From Macrothele yani (taxonomy: Eukaryota > Arthropoda > Arachnida > Araneae > Macrothelidae), in contig CM077023.1 in NCBI GenBank assembly GCA_039090855.1, forward strand, positions 82,373,127 to 82,437,126: DNA of 64,000 bases. Reading direction: 5' to 3'. The notes beneath the pieces are model-generated. The model saw only the letters and a list, made by a program, of their open reading frames with translations, was not told where the DNA came from and made no database searches. Shown here in pieces: positions 21,270 to 33,194 of this stretch. Each line of letters opens with the position of its first letter. The stretch's first letter is position 1. A program made the translations under genes and the position numbers.

Positions 21270-22150
21270 CCTACCTTCAACAACGACTCGTATGTTATTG
21301 TCAGAGGGGAAGCTAAATACCTGGTGGCGCAATGTAATATATAGACCACTTGACTACAGTTTGTTTAGAAGGCTTATGTGCCAGTTTTGATAAAATCCTT
21401 TGAAATATCTATTGGCGAAATTGTAATTTCACGAAACCCTTTCGTTTTCTTATTCCAAACATGTTTAAGACAAACAAAACAAAAATATAATCTTCTCTAT
21501 ATGAGTAAAAGCCATGCTGATGGTCATTACTAAGTTTGGATGACTCCAGGTAAAACCGAAACTTTTCATTAATCTTGTTCTTCATATCTTAAACCAAAAC
21601 ATCTCAATGCTATGGAATGATAATCTGAGAAAAAGGATGAGTCGTCTTTTTTATTTTATTTTTAAATTTAGGTAGGACGTAAGCAAGTTTTAACATGATG
21701 GAAATGGGGCTGGAATACACCACAGGTCAGGAATTTTATCAGTTTCGGAAGTCTGGAGTATCATGCATGAACACAACTGGAGAGTTACGGTAGTAATATC
21801 TTATGGAAGTATAAGGGTGAAGAAACTTAAAAAAGAAAGAAGGAAGTCGGATATATCTGTAACAGTAATTATCAACAAAACCATCTGGGAAGATGAGCGA
21901 AGGAATGAGAAGAAAACAAAACTTCGTTTGGCTGCCTTTTTAAATTCTCAGACTGAACTGTAACTGTTTGGACACTTTTGCTTTGTCAAAGACTAATTTT
22001 TACAATTGTATGAATTAAACCGCAAACTCATGCTTTAATTTAGAAGCTGAAAGTGCTTAAAACCAAACTGTTTTTGGCTTCAATATCTGAATGACCACTT
22101 TTGAATTTACGGGTACCTAACCGATAGACACCAATTGACTAAAATTACGG
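21270..22150. other. Non-coding stretch
   Basis: No gene or repeat is recognised. Confidence 0.45.
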
Positions 22151-23141
22151 ATTATTACTCAATACAAGAAAAAATATTATGGGTGTTCCTCAAGGATCAA
22201 TTTTAGGCCCAATTTTATTTAACATATATATTAATGATATTACCTCAGTTTCTTCGGTTACAAAATTAATTTTATATGCAGAAGATATAAATACTTCTTT
22301 TTGAAAAACAAGATATTTCGCAAATAATTGATTACTTTAATACAATAAAACATCAATATCAAGACTGGTTCATTAATAATGAATTGATCCTTAATACATC
22401 AAAAACTAAAGCAACTTTTTTCACTGGTCCAACTTTGAACCTAAACAATCAGCAAGATCCATTCATTTCCTTTGATGATATACCAATATCTACAGTTGAT
22501 CATCATATTTACTTGGTTGTAGTTATTCAGAATACCTTTAAATGGGACTTACACCCAGATAAAATAGTTTGTGAGGTGTCGAGAAATATAGGAATTATTG
22601 GCAGTGTGTTTAATAGTCTTACTACGAAAACCATTAAATTTCTATACTATTCTTTAGTACACTCTCGTTTAATTTACTATCTCTCTTGTTGGGGATCCAC
22701 TACTAAGCGTAACCTTAGGAAACTTCAGGTGCTTCAGAATAAAATAATTAGATTTTTAGAACTGAAATTAAATCCACGTTACTACAGGTTCACAAAATTA
22801 TGGTCGAATCAGTCTCGATCCTAATAAACATAATATTTTGAGCATTAACCAGCTGTATTTACGCTCTCTAGGTACTAATATGTTTAAAAGAATTAAATTG
22901 GTTTTTAATGATCATATCATTGACATTCATAAAGAAACTCATGAATATGATACGAGATAAAGACATATATTACAACCATGCTTTCCGAGAAATCGACAAA
23001 TAGAACTCAGCATTGGATATCAAGGGCCAAAATTTTAAAATGACTTGCCCAAGGAATTTCATAATGTTAATAACTACAGTTTATTTAAGAAAAGAATCAC
23101 TACTTACTTACTCACTAACATTGTTACAAAAAAAAAAAAAA
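22150..23141 (+). mobile_element. Decayed non-LTR retrotransposon 3' end (Jockey/CR1-like)
   Basis: A reverse transcriptase core is read at 22179-22290: GVPQGSILGPILFNIYINDI, then LYAEDIN in place of the YADD box (22276-22296). After a frameshift the thumb and C-terminal region continues at 22384-22824 with LNTSKTKATFF and SLVHSRLIYYLSCWG. An A run at about 23128-23141 is the 3' tail. It is 5'-truncated and inactive. The lineage is inferred from motif style only. Confidence 0.8.
22384..22824 (+). pseudogene. Reverse transcriptase C-terminal fragment
   Basis: 146 open codons downstream of the RT core and out of frame with it. LILNTSKTKA is the region just after the catalytic palm, and LIYYLSCWGSTTKRNLRKLQ matches the C-terminal pattern of Jockey/CR1-type LINEs. 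This is a transposon remnant. Confidence 0.75.
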
Positions 23142-23423
23142 GGGGTTGGTCAGACCAGTGAGGCGAGAATGGAAGTAAGAGGGGATAGGAGAGAAATTAC
23201 TCATAAGACAGAATGGATGAAATATGGCCATACCATTGCGACTGCGTATGTTAGGGTTTTATCGAATTAACAGTTGATAAAGATGTCCACATTATTTACA
23301 AATATGAAATGTAAATGTATGATTTTTTTTTAATATAATTTCACACCACTACTTGTCCCCTATAAATATTGCTCTCAACACATTGAGGTATCGTTACAAT
23401 GCATTTACTGCTAACTACTAATG

Positions 23424-24974
23424 CACTGGCGTGCAAAAATTAAGGACGAAACGGTTTTTCGAATGTAACGTCGTGCAGAAGTGCTCCACATCGACTCAAA
23501 TCATACCATGAGATTCCCAAGATGTAAGAATATGGGACAAGTGAGCAAAACCGTCCAAACAAGGAATTCAAAGGATACAAAGGCACTTTATTGAAAAGGT
23601 AGCTTCGAGCACAACTGGACAGAAGACAGAAACGTCCATGTGACAGGCGGCTGCCAAGGAAAATCCAGTCTTTAGTAGGGGATATGATTACCCCTGACTG
23701 CGTTGCAGGCAGTACAACATCTATCCATGCTGAGGACGAGGTTTTCAAGGAGCTGTTGAGGCATCGCGGCCCATTCCTCTTGTAGCGCCAATCGCAGCTG
23801 CGGAATCGTTGCTGACGGCTGGTGACGTGTTGCCAAGCGTCTCCCGAGAAAGACCCACACGTGTTCGATTGAATTTAGGTCCGGGGACCTTGCGGGCCAA
23901 TATCCATGCGTTGAATATCTTCACTCTCCAACAGCTCTGCGACAGCCACTGTACGATGAGGTGTAGCGTTGTCGTCCATGAAGAGGAACTCAGGACCCAC
24001 AGCATCTCTAAACAGACGCACGTGAGGCAGGAGAACCCCGGTACCATAGCGGACACCAGTGACTGAACCTCCTTGGAAGATGTGGAGGTTAGTACGGCTA
24101 CCAAGCATGATACCGCCCCAAACGAGAACTCCGCCACCTCCAAACCGGCCCCTTTCGATGATGTTGGAGGTGTGATTGCGTGTTACCTGCTCTCTCCAGA
24201 TGTGTATACGTCCAGAATCGCTCGTCAGACTAAATCGGCTCTCATCCGTAAAGAGAACTCGACCCCATTGCTGATGTGTCCAGTTCTTGTGTTCCTGGCA
24301 CCACAGAAACCGCCATCTCCGATGAGCAGGCGTTAATGGCACATACCGTACTGGTCGTCGTGCAAATAGACCACCTTTCTGCAGCCTCCTAGCCACGGTA
24401 AAACGCGATAACGGACGTCCAGTTGTCCGTTGCATGTGCCTTGCGATTTATTCCGCTGTCTGCCCTCTGTCTCTTCTTGTCTGTAGGACAATACACCGGT
24501 CGTCCGCCGCCGTGGTTGCTCGTGGACGACCACTGCTAAACTCTTGGACAGCTGTTCCTATCGTTTGGAATGCTCTCCAAGCTCGTGAAACGATGCTGTG
24601 AGCGATCCCGAACTCCTCGGCTACACTAGTCACACTTCAACTTTCTTCCAACTTCCCAATGACGCGACCTCGGGTAAAGTCATCCAGATGTCATCTACTG
24701 GATTGCCTGTTGGCCACAACACACGGTGGCAGCAACTCGACGTCGTTCAAACCGATGTACACCGTGCAATAGCGTTCACCGAATTGCTGAGCGTACACCA
24801 CCCGTGTGCTTTATATCCTACCGACCCCCCCCCTACGTCATGCTGCATATATGGGCATGCCCTACCGTACCGGACCATAGTCTATCTCCTGAGTGGTCTT
24901 TCGGTCCATTCTGCCTGCTCGTTCCACTGTTATGCTAATTTCCCCTCTTCGTCCTTAATTTTTGCACACCAGTG
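23424..24974 (-). mobile_element. Tc1-type element, nearly intact
   Basis: Inverted termini 23424-23450 and 24948-24974 (CACTGG[C/T]GTGCAAAAATTA), with TA after the right end at 24975-24976. The left flank reads TG, presumably a mutated TA. 1551 bp. The transposase is almost continuous on the minus strand, making this the best preserved DNA transposon in the window. Confidence 0.93.
23672..24680 (-). pseudogene. Tc1 transposase with few lesions
   Basis: HTH region VAEEFGIAHSIVSRAWRAFQ at about 24570-24630 and a second HTH near 24370-24420. DDE domain: FTDESRFSL (about 24238-24265), FMDDNATPHRTVAV (about 23950-23990), SPDLNSIEHVWVFLGRR (about 23845-23895), with DD34E spacing and all three acidic residues present. 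The long central frame is open at 23875-24435. I see one stop before HMQRTTG, one frameshift after QRMD near 23905, and a further break near the N-terminus. It ends in AVRGNHIPY with a stop, the same C-terminus as the element at 8183-9771, so the two are related subfamilies. Confidence 0.88.
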
Positions 24975-24976
24975 TA

Positions 24977-26176
24977 TATTTAATGTTATGCTCACTTGAT
25001 GTTACGCATTTTATTTCTTGACTTGTGCTTTTTTCGAAGGGAGATTGGGACTAGTCAGGTCATTTTGGCCTTTTTTTCTGATCTCCCTAGCTGTTAATAT
25101 ATATTAATTTGTTACTTATAATGAGCATTTTGTATTTGTATGATAACAGCTAAACTGAAAAATTGAATTGAATTCACTTGACACTTTGCCAGTGAGTTTG
25201 AGCTAAGTTTTAATGCCACTAATTCAAAAGTTTCCTATGGTAATAAATTAAGGGTTTAAACCAACTTGAATCATGAAACAAATAAAAAAAATAGAAGGAA
25301 ACAAATCTGAAAAGGTGTCGCTCAAGTCTGCAGCTTGTAAAACTCGAGATGAAAAATATCCGGTTATATTTAAAGGGCGGATTGAGTAAAATAGGTAACT
25401 AATTCAGTGGGACGATTGGTAAGTACAAAGTTTTGAACATGAGGAGAAACGAATTTATTTGGCGGCAAATTCTGCTTTCTGACGCAGGTAACGTGACCTG
25501 ATAAATCATAATTATTTCATCTGATCTTAGCGAGAATCACTCACGTGACTGGTTTGTGACCACGCGCCTTATGTGTCAGTGGTCACTAGTGAGTCACGTG
25601 GAAAACTTCCGTTTTTGTCTTTGCAGTGACAAGCGAAGCAATTTACTTCAATATATTTTCTGCATAATGTGACGTTATATTAGCGTGTCATTGTCACGAA
25701 GGTGTTGCTACTCCATTCTTCTTGCTGCTTGTTCATCTTCTCGCTGCTTGTGTTGTGTATACACACTTAAATCCCAAAATAAATCGGTAGTAACTCAGGA
25801 ACAATTACGTGTATTTTGAGTTTGAAATTAGAGATAGAAGCGAAAAATGGACTAATTATATAGACATACCAGTCAAAAAAAAAAAAAAAAAAAACCTTTA
25901 TTTAGTATCGAATAGGGCTAATTTAGCGGCGGATGACAGCAAATGCGTGACACGCCATGGATTAAATGAGTTCATTTTGGTCCAACGATATCCATTACTG
26001 CAGAAAAATATCTCGCAACTCTCTCAGAGTTAACGGAAGAGGACATCGGCGTGGAAGAGTACTTTTCAGCATGTCTCACACATGATTTCAGTAGGATTAA
26101 GATCATGGAACTGTGCACATGATTGAAGCTCCCCCACCCCCTTGTGCTCAAGGCATGCTGATGGCGCGCAGTGGTT
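24977..26176. other. Non-coding stretch
   Basis: No gene is recognised. It contains an imperfect hairpin with roughly 22-bp arms around 25541-25600 (CACGTGACTGG... / ...AGTCACGTG) and an A homopolymer at 25876-25894. Confidence 0.45.
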
Positions 26177-26590
26177 AAGGCTCTACGAGACCCGCCATCT
26201 TGTATTGCTGCCTTCTCTTGTTAACCAACGGGCAAGCGTATTTCAAAAATTACTCGGGCAATTTTGCACATTTTGGAACACCGTTTGTGGCTAACGCAAG
26301 ATATATGATAAATAAAGAGTTCCCTGGTTTCAGAATTTTTATTGACCTTTCCCTTCATTTTTTATCTGCAGCGAAAGTCGTACCAAGGCGTCTTCCATAG
26401 TTTTACTAATACTTAAAGAGTCCAAAATGAAAATCCGAAACCAGGGAACGCTTTATTTATCATATATCTTGCGTTAGCCACAAACGGTGCTCCAAAATGT
26501 TCTAAATTGCCCGAGCAATTTGTGAAATACGCTTGCCCGTTGGTTAACAAGAGAAGGCACAATACAAGATGGCGGGTCTCGTACAGCCTT
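26177..26590. repeat. Foldback element with ~160-bp arms
   Basis: The arms 26177-26337 and 26430-26590 are inverted copies with scattered mismatches, separated by about 92 bases. Each contains GAGACCCGCCATCTTGTATTG and GGCTAACGCAAGATATATGA. The sequence just before the left arm (GGCGCGCAGTGGTTAAGGC) resembles a tRNA box A, so the arms may be two SINE copies inserted head-to-head. Confidence 0.85.
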
Positions 26591-26663
26591 ACGGACCTCT
26601 CCAAACACACTAAAGAGCCTAATGTGTCCTATGAGAAGTCTTTCCAAACCATCACAGCCTAAG

Positions 26664-28260
26664 ACATGCATACATCTAGCAGCCTCGATTTCTGCTGCAA
26701 ACTGGCAGACTCAGTTTATCACCGTTTTAGTCTGAAAACTGTATGACTACTGACTGACAGCCTAATGCAATTTCTTATTAATTCAGTTTAATCAGTAAGT
26801 TCTCATAGGTTTGAGTCCTGCATTCTGAGTTATTTTTCCTTTTACCAGCGACAGTCAAATTAATAAATGTTACTGTACTTGCAGTTCGTGCAGACCTGAT
26901 TAAATCCGAGTTTCCTACTGGTAATCACTGTAGTACGCGCTCAGAGCGCACTGTTGACTTAAGCCACAATGCAAACCACAGCACACACACACACACACAC
27001 ACAGCACAAAGACTTCGGTGGATGACACTTTGTTTCCACAAGATGACACTCACAGGATGAGAACCCGGTTGTTTGGTGCAGCTGGGTTGGTGCTGATCTC
27101 CAGCTCTTCCTTCAGGATAGATAGATGGATGTTCAGTCCTTTTCTTTCCCCTTAATTCAGATTCCTCTCCTCTCTTCCAGGACAGCTTGCTGACGCTGAC
27201 CCGATCTCGGCCGGCGGTGCGTTCCGGTCTTTCTTCTGTGAACAGCGTTCAGGCCTCCGATTTCTCTTCTAGTTCGCCTTAAACTTGGACGGCCTTAGTT
27301 CCTTTTGCTGGTGGTTCATTAACACCTGCTTAAGTGGGATGCAGATGATTTGCCATCGATCTCCGACTTTCTGCGAGGAAGTCGAGCTTTTACTTTTACG
27401 TCGAGGACCCACTAGCCCCTCTTTCCAATAAGGTATTTATACCTATAATCATAGCATAGGTCACATATTTCGGCCTCCGAAACACATTTCCCGCAGTCGG
27501 TCGGTGCGCTTCCGCCCTCTCCCGTCAAAATCCACGCAGAGTACCCCAGACCTGCCAAAACGAGCCTCTGCTCTGTTCCAGAGCATTTCACCAGACTACC
27601 GCTTTTTAGTGTGTCCTACTTGTGCTCGTTCCTACCACTTAAACGTGTCTAATTTATGTCACAAGGCTTTTAGTACAGATGCAATATGCAGAGAGAGACC
27701 GTACACGACGTGTTTGGGACGTTTATTTCTGACTCCTTTTAGCCGAAACCACATAAACTAACTTCTAGATGTCTTTGTTCTGTCATTGATAAGGGTTTAG
27801 TTTCGAGCAGAACTGAGGGCCAATGGTTTCTAAGTTTCGCCACTATTTACTTCTCCGAGAGAGAATAAATATCTCTTTAGGACTGAGAGCCGCCGTTTGC
27901 ATACTTAACTTTCGGGGAAAGGCTTTTAACGGTCACCCTTTTGCTTTTTCGTAGGGAAGACGCTCTCTCTCTCCACTTACCAAGAGTTTAGTTTATTTCC
28001 TTGGAATACTGGCTGCATTTACCACAACCCATTACGCTGACATTTTTTTCTCATTTCATGTTTCCTGGGTTATCAGCTGACTCTTTATTACGATTTTCGA
28101 TATGTTCTGATAGTTAATCCTCTTAATCAATTTAGCAAAATTTACACACATTCAATTTACGTAATTAATTCATTCCTATTAGCTTGATCTATTCACACTT
28201 ATTTTCATACCTGATTTGGAAGCTCCACGTTGTGGTTAATTAATTAAACAACCCCTCAAA
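26664..28260 (+). repeat. Unclassified 1.6-kb repeat R1, copy 2
   Basis: Counterpart of 13618-15290 with the same block order, from CTAGCAGCCTCGATTTC to TAATTAATTAAACA. Divergence is substantial, so the duplication is old. Confidence 0.75.
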
Positions 28261-28261
28261 T

Positions 28262-29051
28262 TATGTGTCAGCATCTTTAACTAAATAGGAGAAAATGCGA
28301 TGAAAGTGAATTATAATTTTATTAAAATCTTGCTCTCGGTACAAGATGAATTAAATTAAATTTATTCAAACGATACAAATTTAATATTGATTTTTACCAA
28401 TTACAGAAAATCCGGAGCATAAAGTTACTGAATCTGCTCATTAGCTAGCATGTAAATATTTCTGAAAGATAAACTACTTATTTTAAGAAATGTAACGCCT
28501 ACAAGGTTTAAAAATCTGTGAACTTACCGTTAATTTTTATGTATTAAGTCCGAATTTGGAGTAGCGAACTGAATGAATTCAAAGGCTATAAATTTACAGA
28601 AACAGCTTTTTCAATTTCCATTGAAATAAGAACACAATCTAATAGTTTTATTTAATATTGTTTGCCTGTTTCGTTATATCAGCTAACTGATTACACAGCC
28701 CAACATCTTTTTTTCTTGTGCTTTGGAAGTTAGACCTATTCTTGGGTATATTTGAGGTGCTGATTCCAAAAAAGGCATTGGTTTTGCCATACCAACTTTA
28801 GTTTTGGAGATACAGGATACCCACCTTAGGTGCTGATGTGCAGAAATATAATAAAGTGTATACTTTTAATTAGTGATTGTTCAGGGCGATAAAGGAATAT
28901 TGTGGTTCCCTGGCGTGTGTAGGTATGCCACCTTTGACGACGATCTCGTGAAGCAAAGCTCGCCAAGAACAGAAGTAAGCAGATAGGGATTGGAATCCGA
29001 TGAATGAGAACGGAGTCTGTGTTGTGTTGCTCCGGGAATTAAGATAACCGA
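28262..29051. other. AT-rich non-coding stretch
   Basis: No gene or repeat is recognised. Confidence 0.45.
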
Positions 29052-29350
29052 AATCCTTTCTGACTAACTATGTGCTGAAGGAGCTATAACTATGACGTAG
29101 GATCTACGAAAGGAGAGAGAAGATGTTTGAGTCACTTGTTTCTACCCAGTGGCGCGATATTCGTGTTAGGAGGGGTCTAGCTTTTCCCCATCATGCCGTG
29201 GGACATGAAACAAAGAAGAAAGAAATTCTTCTGCCGTAGCTTTCGCAAAACACGACTGATGTGTGAACATTTCTATTTGGGGAGAGCAAACTGTTTCGGG
29301 CACCATTTGGTGCAGGTACATCGCCACGTAAAGAGTTAAATGTGTCCCTG
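29052..29350 (+). repeat. Unclassified repeat R2, copy 1
   Basis: Shares ordered blocks with 37614-37980 in the same orientation: GAGAGAAGATG, the CTATTTGGGGAGA block, and GGGCAC followed by CGCTTAAAGGGTAAA-like sequence. No ORF is conserved between copies. Confidence 0.65.
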
Positions 29351-29955
29351 GAATAACCTTCATGTGAATTTGCAACAGAATTTATTCAGTCCGTCTTCAA
29401 GGTATGGCAATTTGAATGCCTAGTGTTGTGAGAATTACCAATCAACAACAGAGATAGGGTAAGGTTACAACCAAGCATCCGATTCCACGGGGACGAGAAG
29501 TATTTCGTCATCGCTGCATTTTCGGGACCATGAGTGACACCCACGGTGGAAAATTATTCGAGCGTTTTCCGTTCTGCGCCTAGTTCTCAAAACACCTAAT
29601 AGACCTTTTACGGCTTTGAAGTCACGCGTAACACATAGTCTCTAAAATGTAATGTAACACCTGAACAGTATTTCCCCCCATTTTTTTTTCTTTTCTTTTT
29701 ATTCCGGCGAAGATAATGGATCTTAGTACTTTAAATGGAAGGAAGCTCCATTAACCGAGGGCTAGTCAAGTCACCTCCCTTCCGGAATGATTAAAAAAAA
29801 GGGAAGAAAAAAGGCTAAATCGAAAAAACTTGCAAGTATCTTTTTTTTCTTTTCATGCAGAATTATGATCAGTGCTTCATATAGTATTCCGCTACACTCT
29901 TAGGAACAGGATTCTTCTCCTCTTTTTAATTCTTTGCATTTGGTTTGTGTGTGTG
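29351..29955. other. Non-coding stretch
   Basis: No gene is recognised; T-rich and A-rich runs occur near 29683-29700 and 29841. Confidence 0.45.
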
Positions 29956-30787
29956 CAGAGCCGGTTCAACCATTAGGCGAACTAGCGGCTGCCTAGGGCG
30001 CCGAAATTTGGGGGAGGGGGGGGGGCAAGATTTAGAATTGATAAAATCGAATGAAATGAGAAAAAAAAACACAATAAAAATGATAAAAATAAAGACAATT
30101 TTATTTTCTGTTGTGCTTTTGATAAGCAAATTCTTGCTCCTTGAGTAAGCGAAAAACGGAGACCTGCGCCTATAGCTGGGTAAGTCAGCTTGCAGTAAAA
30201 TCCGACGCCAGAGCAGGTATTTATCAAAAAATTGCCGTAAATCAAGCCCGTCCATATGCAGCAGGCAAGTCAGGCGACGCCTGAGGGCGGCAATTTTTTT
30301 TTTTAAAGAAAATGTATTCTATATTATTCAGCTTTCAATGAAAGCATCAAAACTGTCCCCTTCTTCTATCACAAATAATAGCATTACTTTCTAATGAGAA
30401 CAGGGACAAGATTAAGAGAGGCTCTACCACTATATTCATTCCGTTAGAATTCTTGTTTCTTTTCTGTTTTTTTTTTCGTCTGTCGGTGGACCCAGGAAAG
30501 GACCTTGTTGGGTTATCGATCGAACTAGAAATTGCCCATGACGTGGATTTTAAAGACACTTGGTGGTAATTTGACAGCGAACAATGAAGCGCCCAAAATG
30601 AAATTTTAATTTCCCTTTAATTTACATCACCAGTTAGTAAATAGATGTAGTTTCCATTAGTTTCTTTCTATTTAGTTTATATTGTAATACATTACATTTT
30701 TGAGTCTTGAAATTTTTGAATAAATGCAATAAGTTTAGCCACACAAATGATGGCTTGCCTTTGGGCGCTAGGCATCTTAGCACCAGC

Positions 30788-30791
<4 letters not shown>
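29956..30791. mobile_element. hAT-type MITE in a GT microsatellite
   Basis: The left end CAGAGCCGGTTCAACC and the right end (complement CAGGGCTGGTGCTAAG) are imperfect hAT-style termini. 8-bp flanks TGTGTGTG lie at 29948-29955 and 30792-30799. Length 836 bp with no transposase; the interior is G-rich then A-rich. The 8-bp duplication fits hAT, but because the target is itself a GT repeat it is weak support. Confidence 0.75.

Positions 30792-30823
<32 letters not shown>
30792..30823. repeat. (GT)n microsatellite
   Basis: A GT tract interrupted by the hAT-type element; its other part is 29946-29955. Confidence 0.85.
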
Positions 30824-30825
<2 letters not shown>

Positions 30826-32314
30826 TGTCGGTACTAGAGGTCATGTCGAAAATGTCATTACTTCCCGTTATATACGTATAAATATATGCTTAGAATGGAC
30901 GCAACGATGAACATCGATAACAGAGTGACCTAAACCAAGAAAGAAAATAAACTCAAAAGTAACTTGTGGGCGGCTGAAAGTAGGCGGGGAATGAAGAATT
31001 CGAACATGCGCAGTATAATAAGTTATTCTGCTATACGCTATTCTTTCGAAAATCTCTTCGTTCCAAGTGTACTGAATACCTTGGTTTCTTTGTCACATTT
31101 TCTCCCAATAATAGTAATAAATCAATAGCGATGAGATCAATGAAGCTGATAGTTTGCGATTTATTTGTTTAGCATGCTTTGTGCGAACATAGCACAAAAG
31201 TAATACAACTGTGTTTCTATCATTAGTGTTATTTCTCGGAAACTAAAGTAAAACAATGTATTTCCCTTTCTTATTTGCTTTCCCATTGCTTAACAGACAC
31301 AACGAAATTCTTGTTGGGAAACGCTGATGGAAAGAATCAAGATGGCGAACTGCTTTTCGGAGGTGTTTCAGTGCCAAAGGTAAATTTAGAAAGTTGAAAT
31401 CTGGTACATAACGGTCATTTACATGCAACGTCTGAATATCAATCGAAATCGATAGACGTGCGTCGCCATATGCTTACTGCTTCTGGTACAAAACGACTTC
31501 TGTAATAATCGGAATTCAGTTCAGAGCTAGCACGTCAGACGCGCATCGCTTAACCGGCAAATGGCAAACCTCAGACGTTTAAATGATTCCCAAAGGTGGA
31601 GGGTTAGAACGGACACAATAACATTCCTCCATGGCCCGACATAGGTTTTTCTTCTTTAGTTTGCGTTTAACACTACGAACATTCACCTTCCATCTTCATG
31701 CTTCAACGAGGGGAGAGTTAATTAATAATTGACTGAACAAGGAACACGAGAGATTCCTCTTTCATGAATTTACAAGTAGGTACGGACTGATCTAGTACAA
31801 GAGCCCATGTGTTTCGAAACTTTTATGGTTACAAAAATATCTAATTAATAAGGGCAATTTATATAAATAGAAGAACAAGCGAATAGAAGAAAAAATAAGA
31901 ATTCAACTGTCATGGTCAGCGTGCGAAAGGCACAGAAACATTTTGGAAATGGCACATCTATTTATCAATGCATCCTGGCTTTTTTTAACCGAAGACGTCA
32001 AACACACACGCTAAAAAATAAAACAGAAATTGTCAAAAGGAGAGAGAGATTGTTTTCGGGAATCAGTATGCGGGAAAACTAATAAAATATATGAATCAGA
32101 CAGCAGATCCAGATTCGAGATGGTCTAGGTAAAGAAAAAAAGTGGAAATGGGACAATTGCTTGAATGGCTGACGAAAAATAGATATGTAGATCAACCGTG
32201 AAAAAACTCCATACGGAGAAAAGAAACTGGAATAGTTCAAAGGTAAGTTGGAGTGATGTATTAAAAATGAGTGTTAGGAAGTGCTTAATTGAAAAGCCAA
32301 AAGCCGATCGATAT
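30824..32314. other. Non-coding stretch
   Basis: No gene, RNA or repeat is recognised over about 1.5 kb. Confidence 0.45.
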
Positions 32315-32322
32315 AGAAGACA

Positions 32323-32552
32323 GTAGCCGCAGCGGTGGTGCAGTGGTTTAAGCCCTGGTTTATGACTATTCGTCCGTGAAGTTCCTGGTTCGAATTCCAT
32401 GAGGCATGAATGTTGTGTTTGTCTTACGGCACTGACTCTCTCCCTTCCCTGGAACCAGTGGCCCTAAATTAGAGACGGGCGACTGCTTATAGCCCATTAA
32501 GTTGCTCACGGTGGTCGTTAAACTTTCAATAAAAAAAAAAAAAAAAAAAAAA
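32323..32552 (+). repeat. SINE-A copy with 8-bp target duplication
   Basis: tRNA-like head with box A GGTGCAGTGGTTTAAGCC and box B GGTTCGAATTCC, the family body, and a long A tail (32530-32552). AGAAGACA flanks it at 32315-32322 and 32553-32560. Confidence 0.93.
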
Positions 32553-32560
32553 AGAAGACA

Positions 32561-32870
32561 TTTAACAGACAAATGATGGCTGAAGGAACAGAAAGACAAA
32601 GTTCCGATGGAGCGTGGTTAATTGGAATGCTCAGAACGATTAAGACATGCTTTACTTGATTCACTAGTATGCTTACTTTGATTTCTGCTGTCAGTTTTCT
32701 TCTCTCTAGCCTACGTACGCATTATTTTGGATCTGTAGGAAAATCTTGGGAGTTCTCAGCAATTGGAAGTTTTTGTCACTTAACGTTCAAAGAATGACTG
32801 CATCTTTTAGTTTACTGGATCAATTAAAACGGTTCATTTAGGGCGTCCAAATTAAAATTTAAAGCATCTG
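32561..32870. other. Non-coding stretch
   Basis: No gene or repeat is recognised. Confidence 0.45.
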
Positions 32871-33030
32871 TAACGAAGTAAATTTCTCCGTCATTTTTGA
32901 ACACGTCGGGCATCGAATCCGGGTTCCCTCATTCCGGAATAGGTCGCTCTCCCAACTGAGCTACGCGGACGTATGCTGTCGCTGCTATCTGCCTTTATCT
33001 CATGTGCGTCCTGCGGTGCAGGCACGTCAC
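32871..33030 (-). repeat. SINE-B, copy 3
   Basis: Same leader, box A (TAGCTCAGTTGGGAGAGCG), box B and 3' end as the copies at 2995 and 3417, more diverged in the anticodon-arm region. Confidence 0.8.
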
Positions 33031-33194
33031 ACATCCGTTCATCAGTTCTACAAGCATTAATTTACACCCTTTGCCCCACACCCCCACCCCCAGAAAGAAA
33101 ACCCCGAAACACCCAGAAGTAATAACCCAATCGAGATGAAAATTGATATGTGCAATGAAAATGTATGGGCAAAGAAATAATTGCAATTCCAGAG

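Noticed and set aside
29956..30255. Open frames around 29926-30255
   Set aside because: They cover low-complexity G- and A-rich MITE sequence without motifs.
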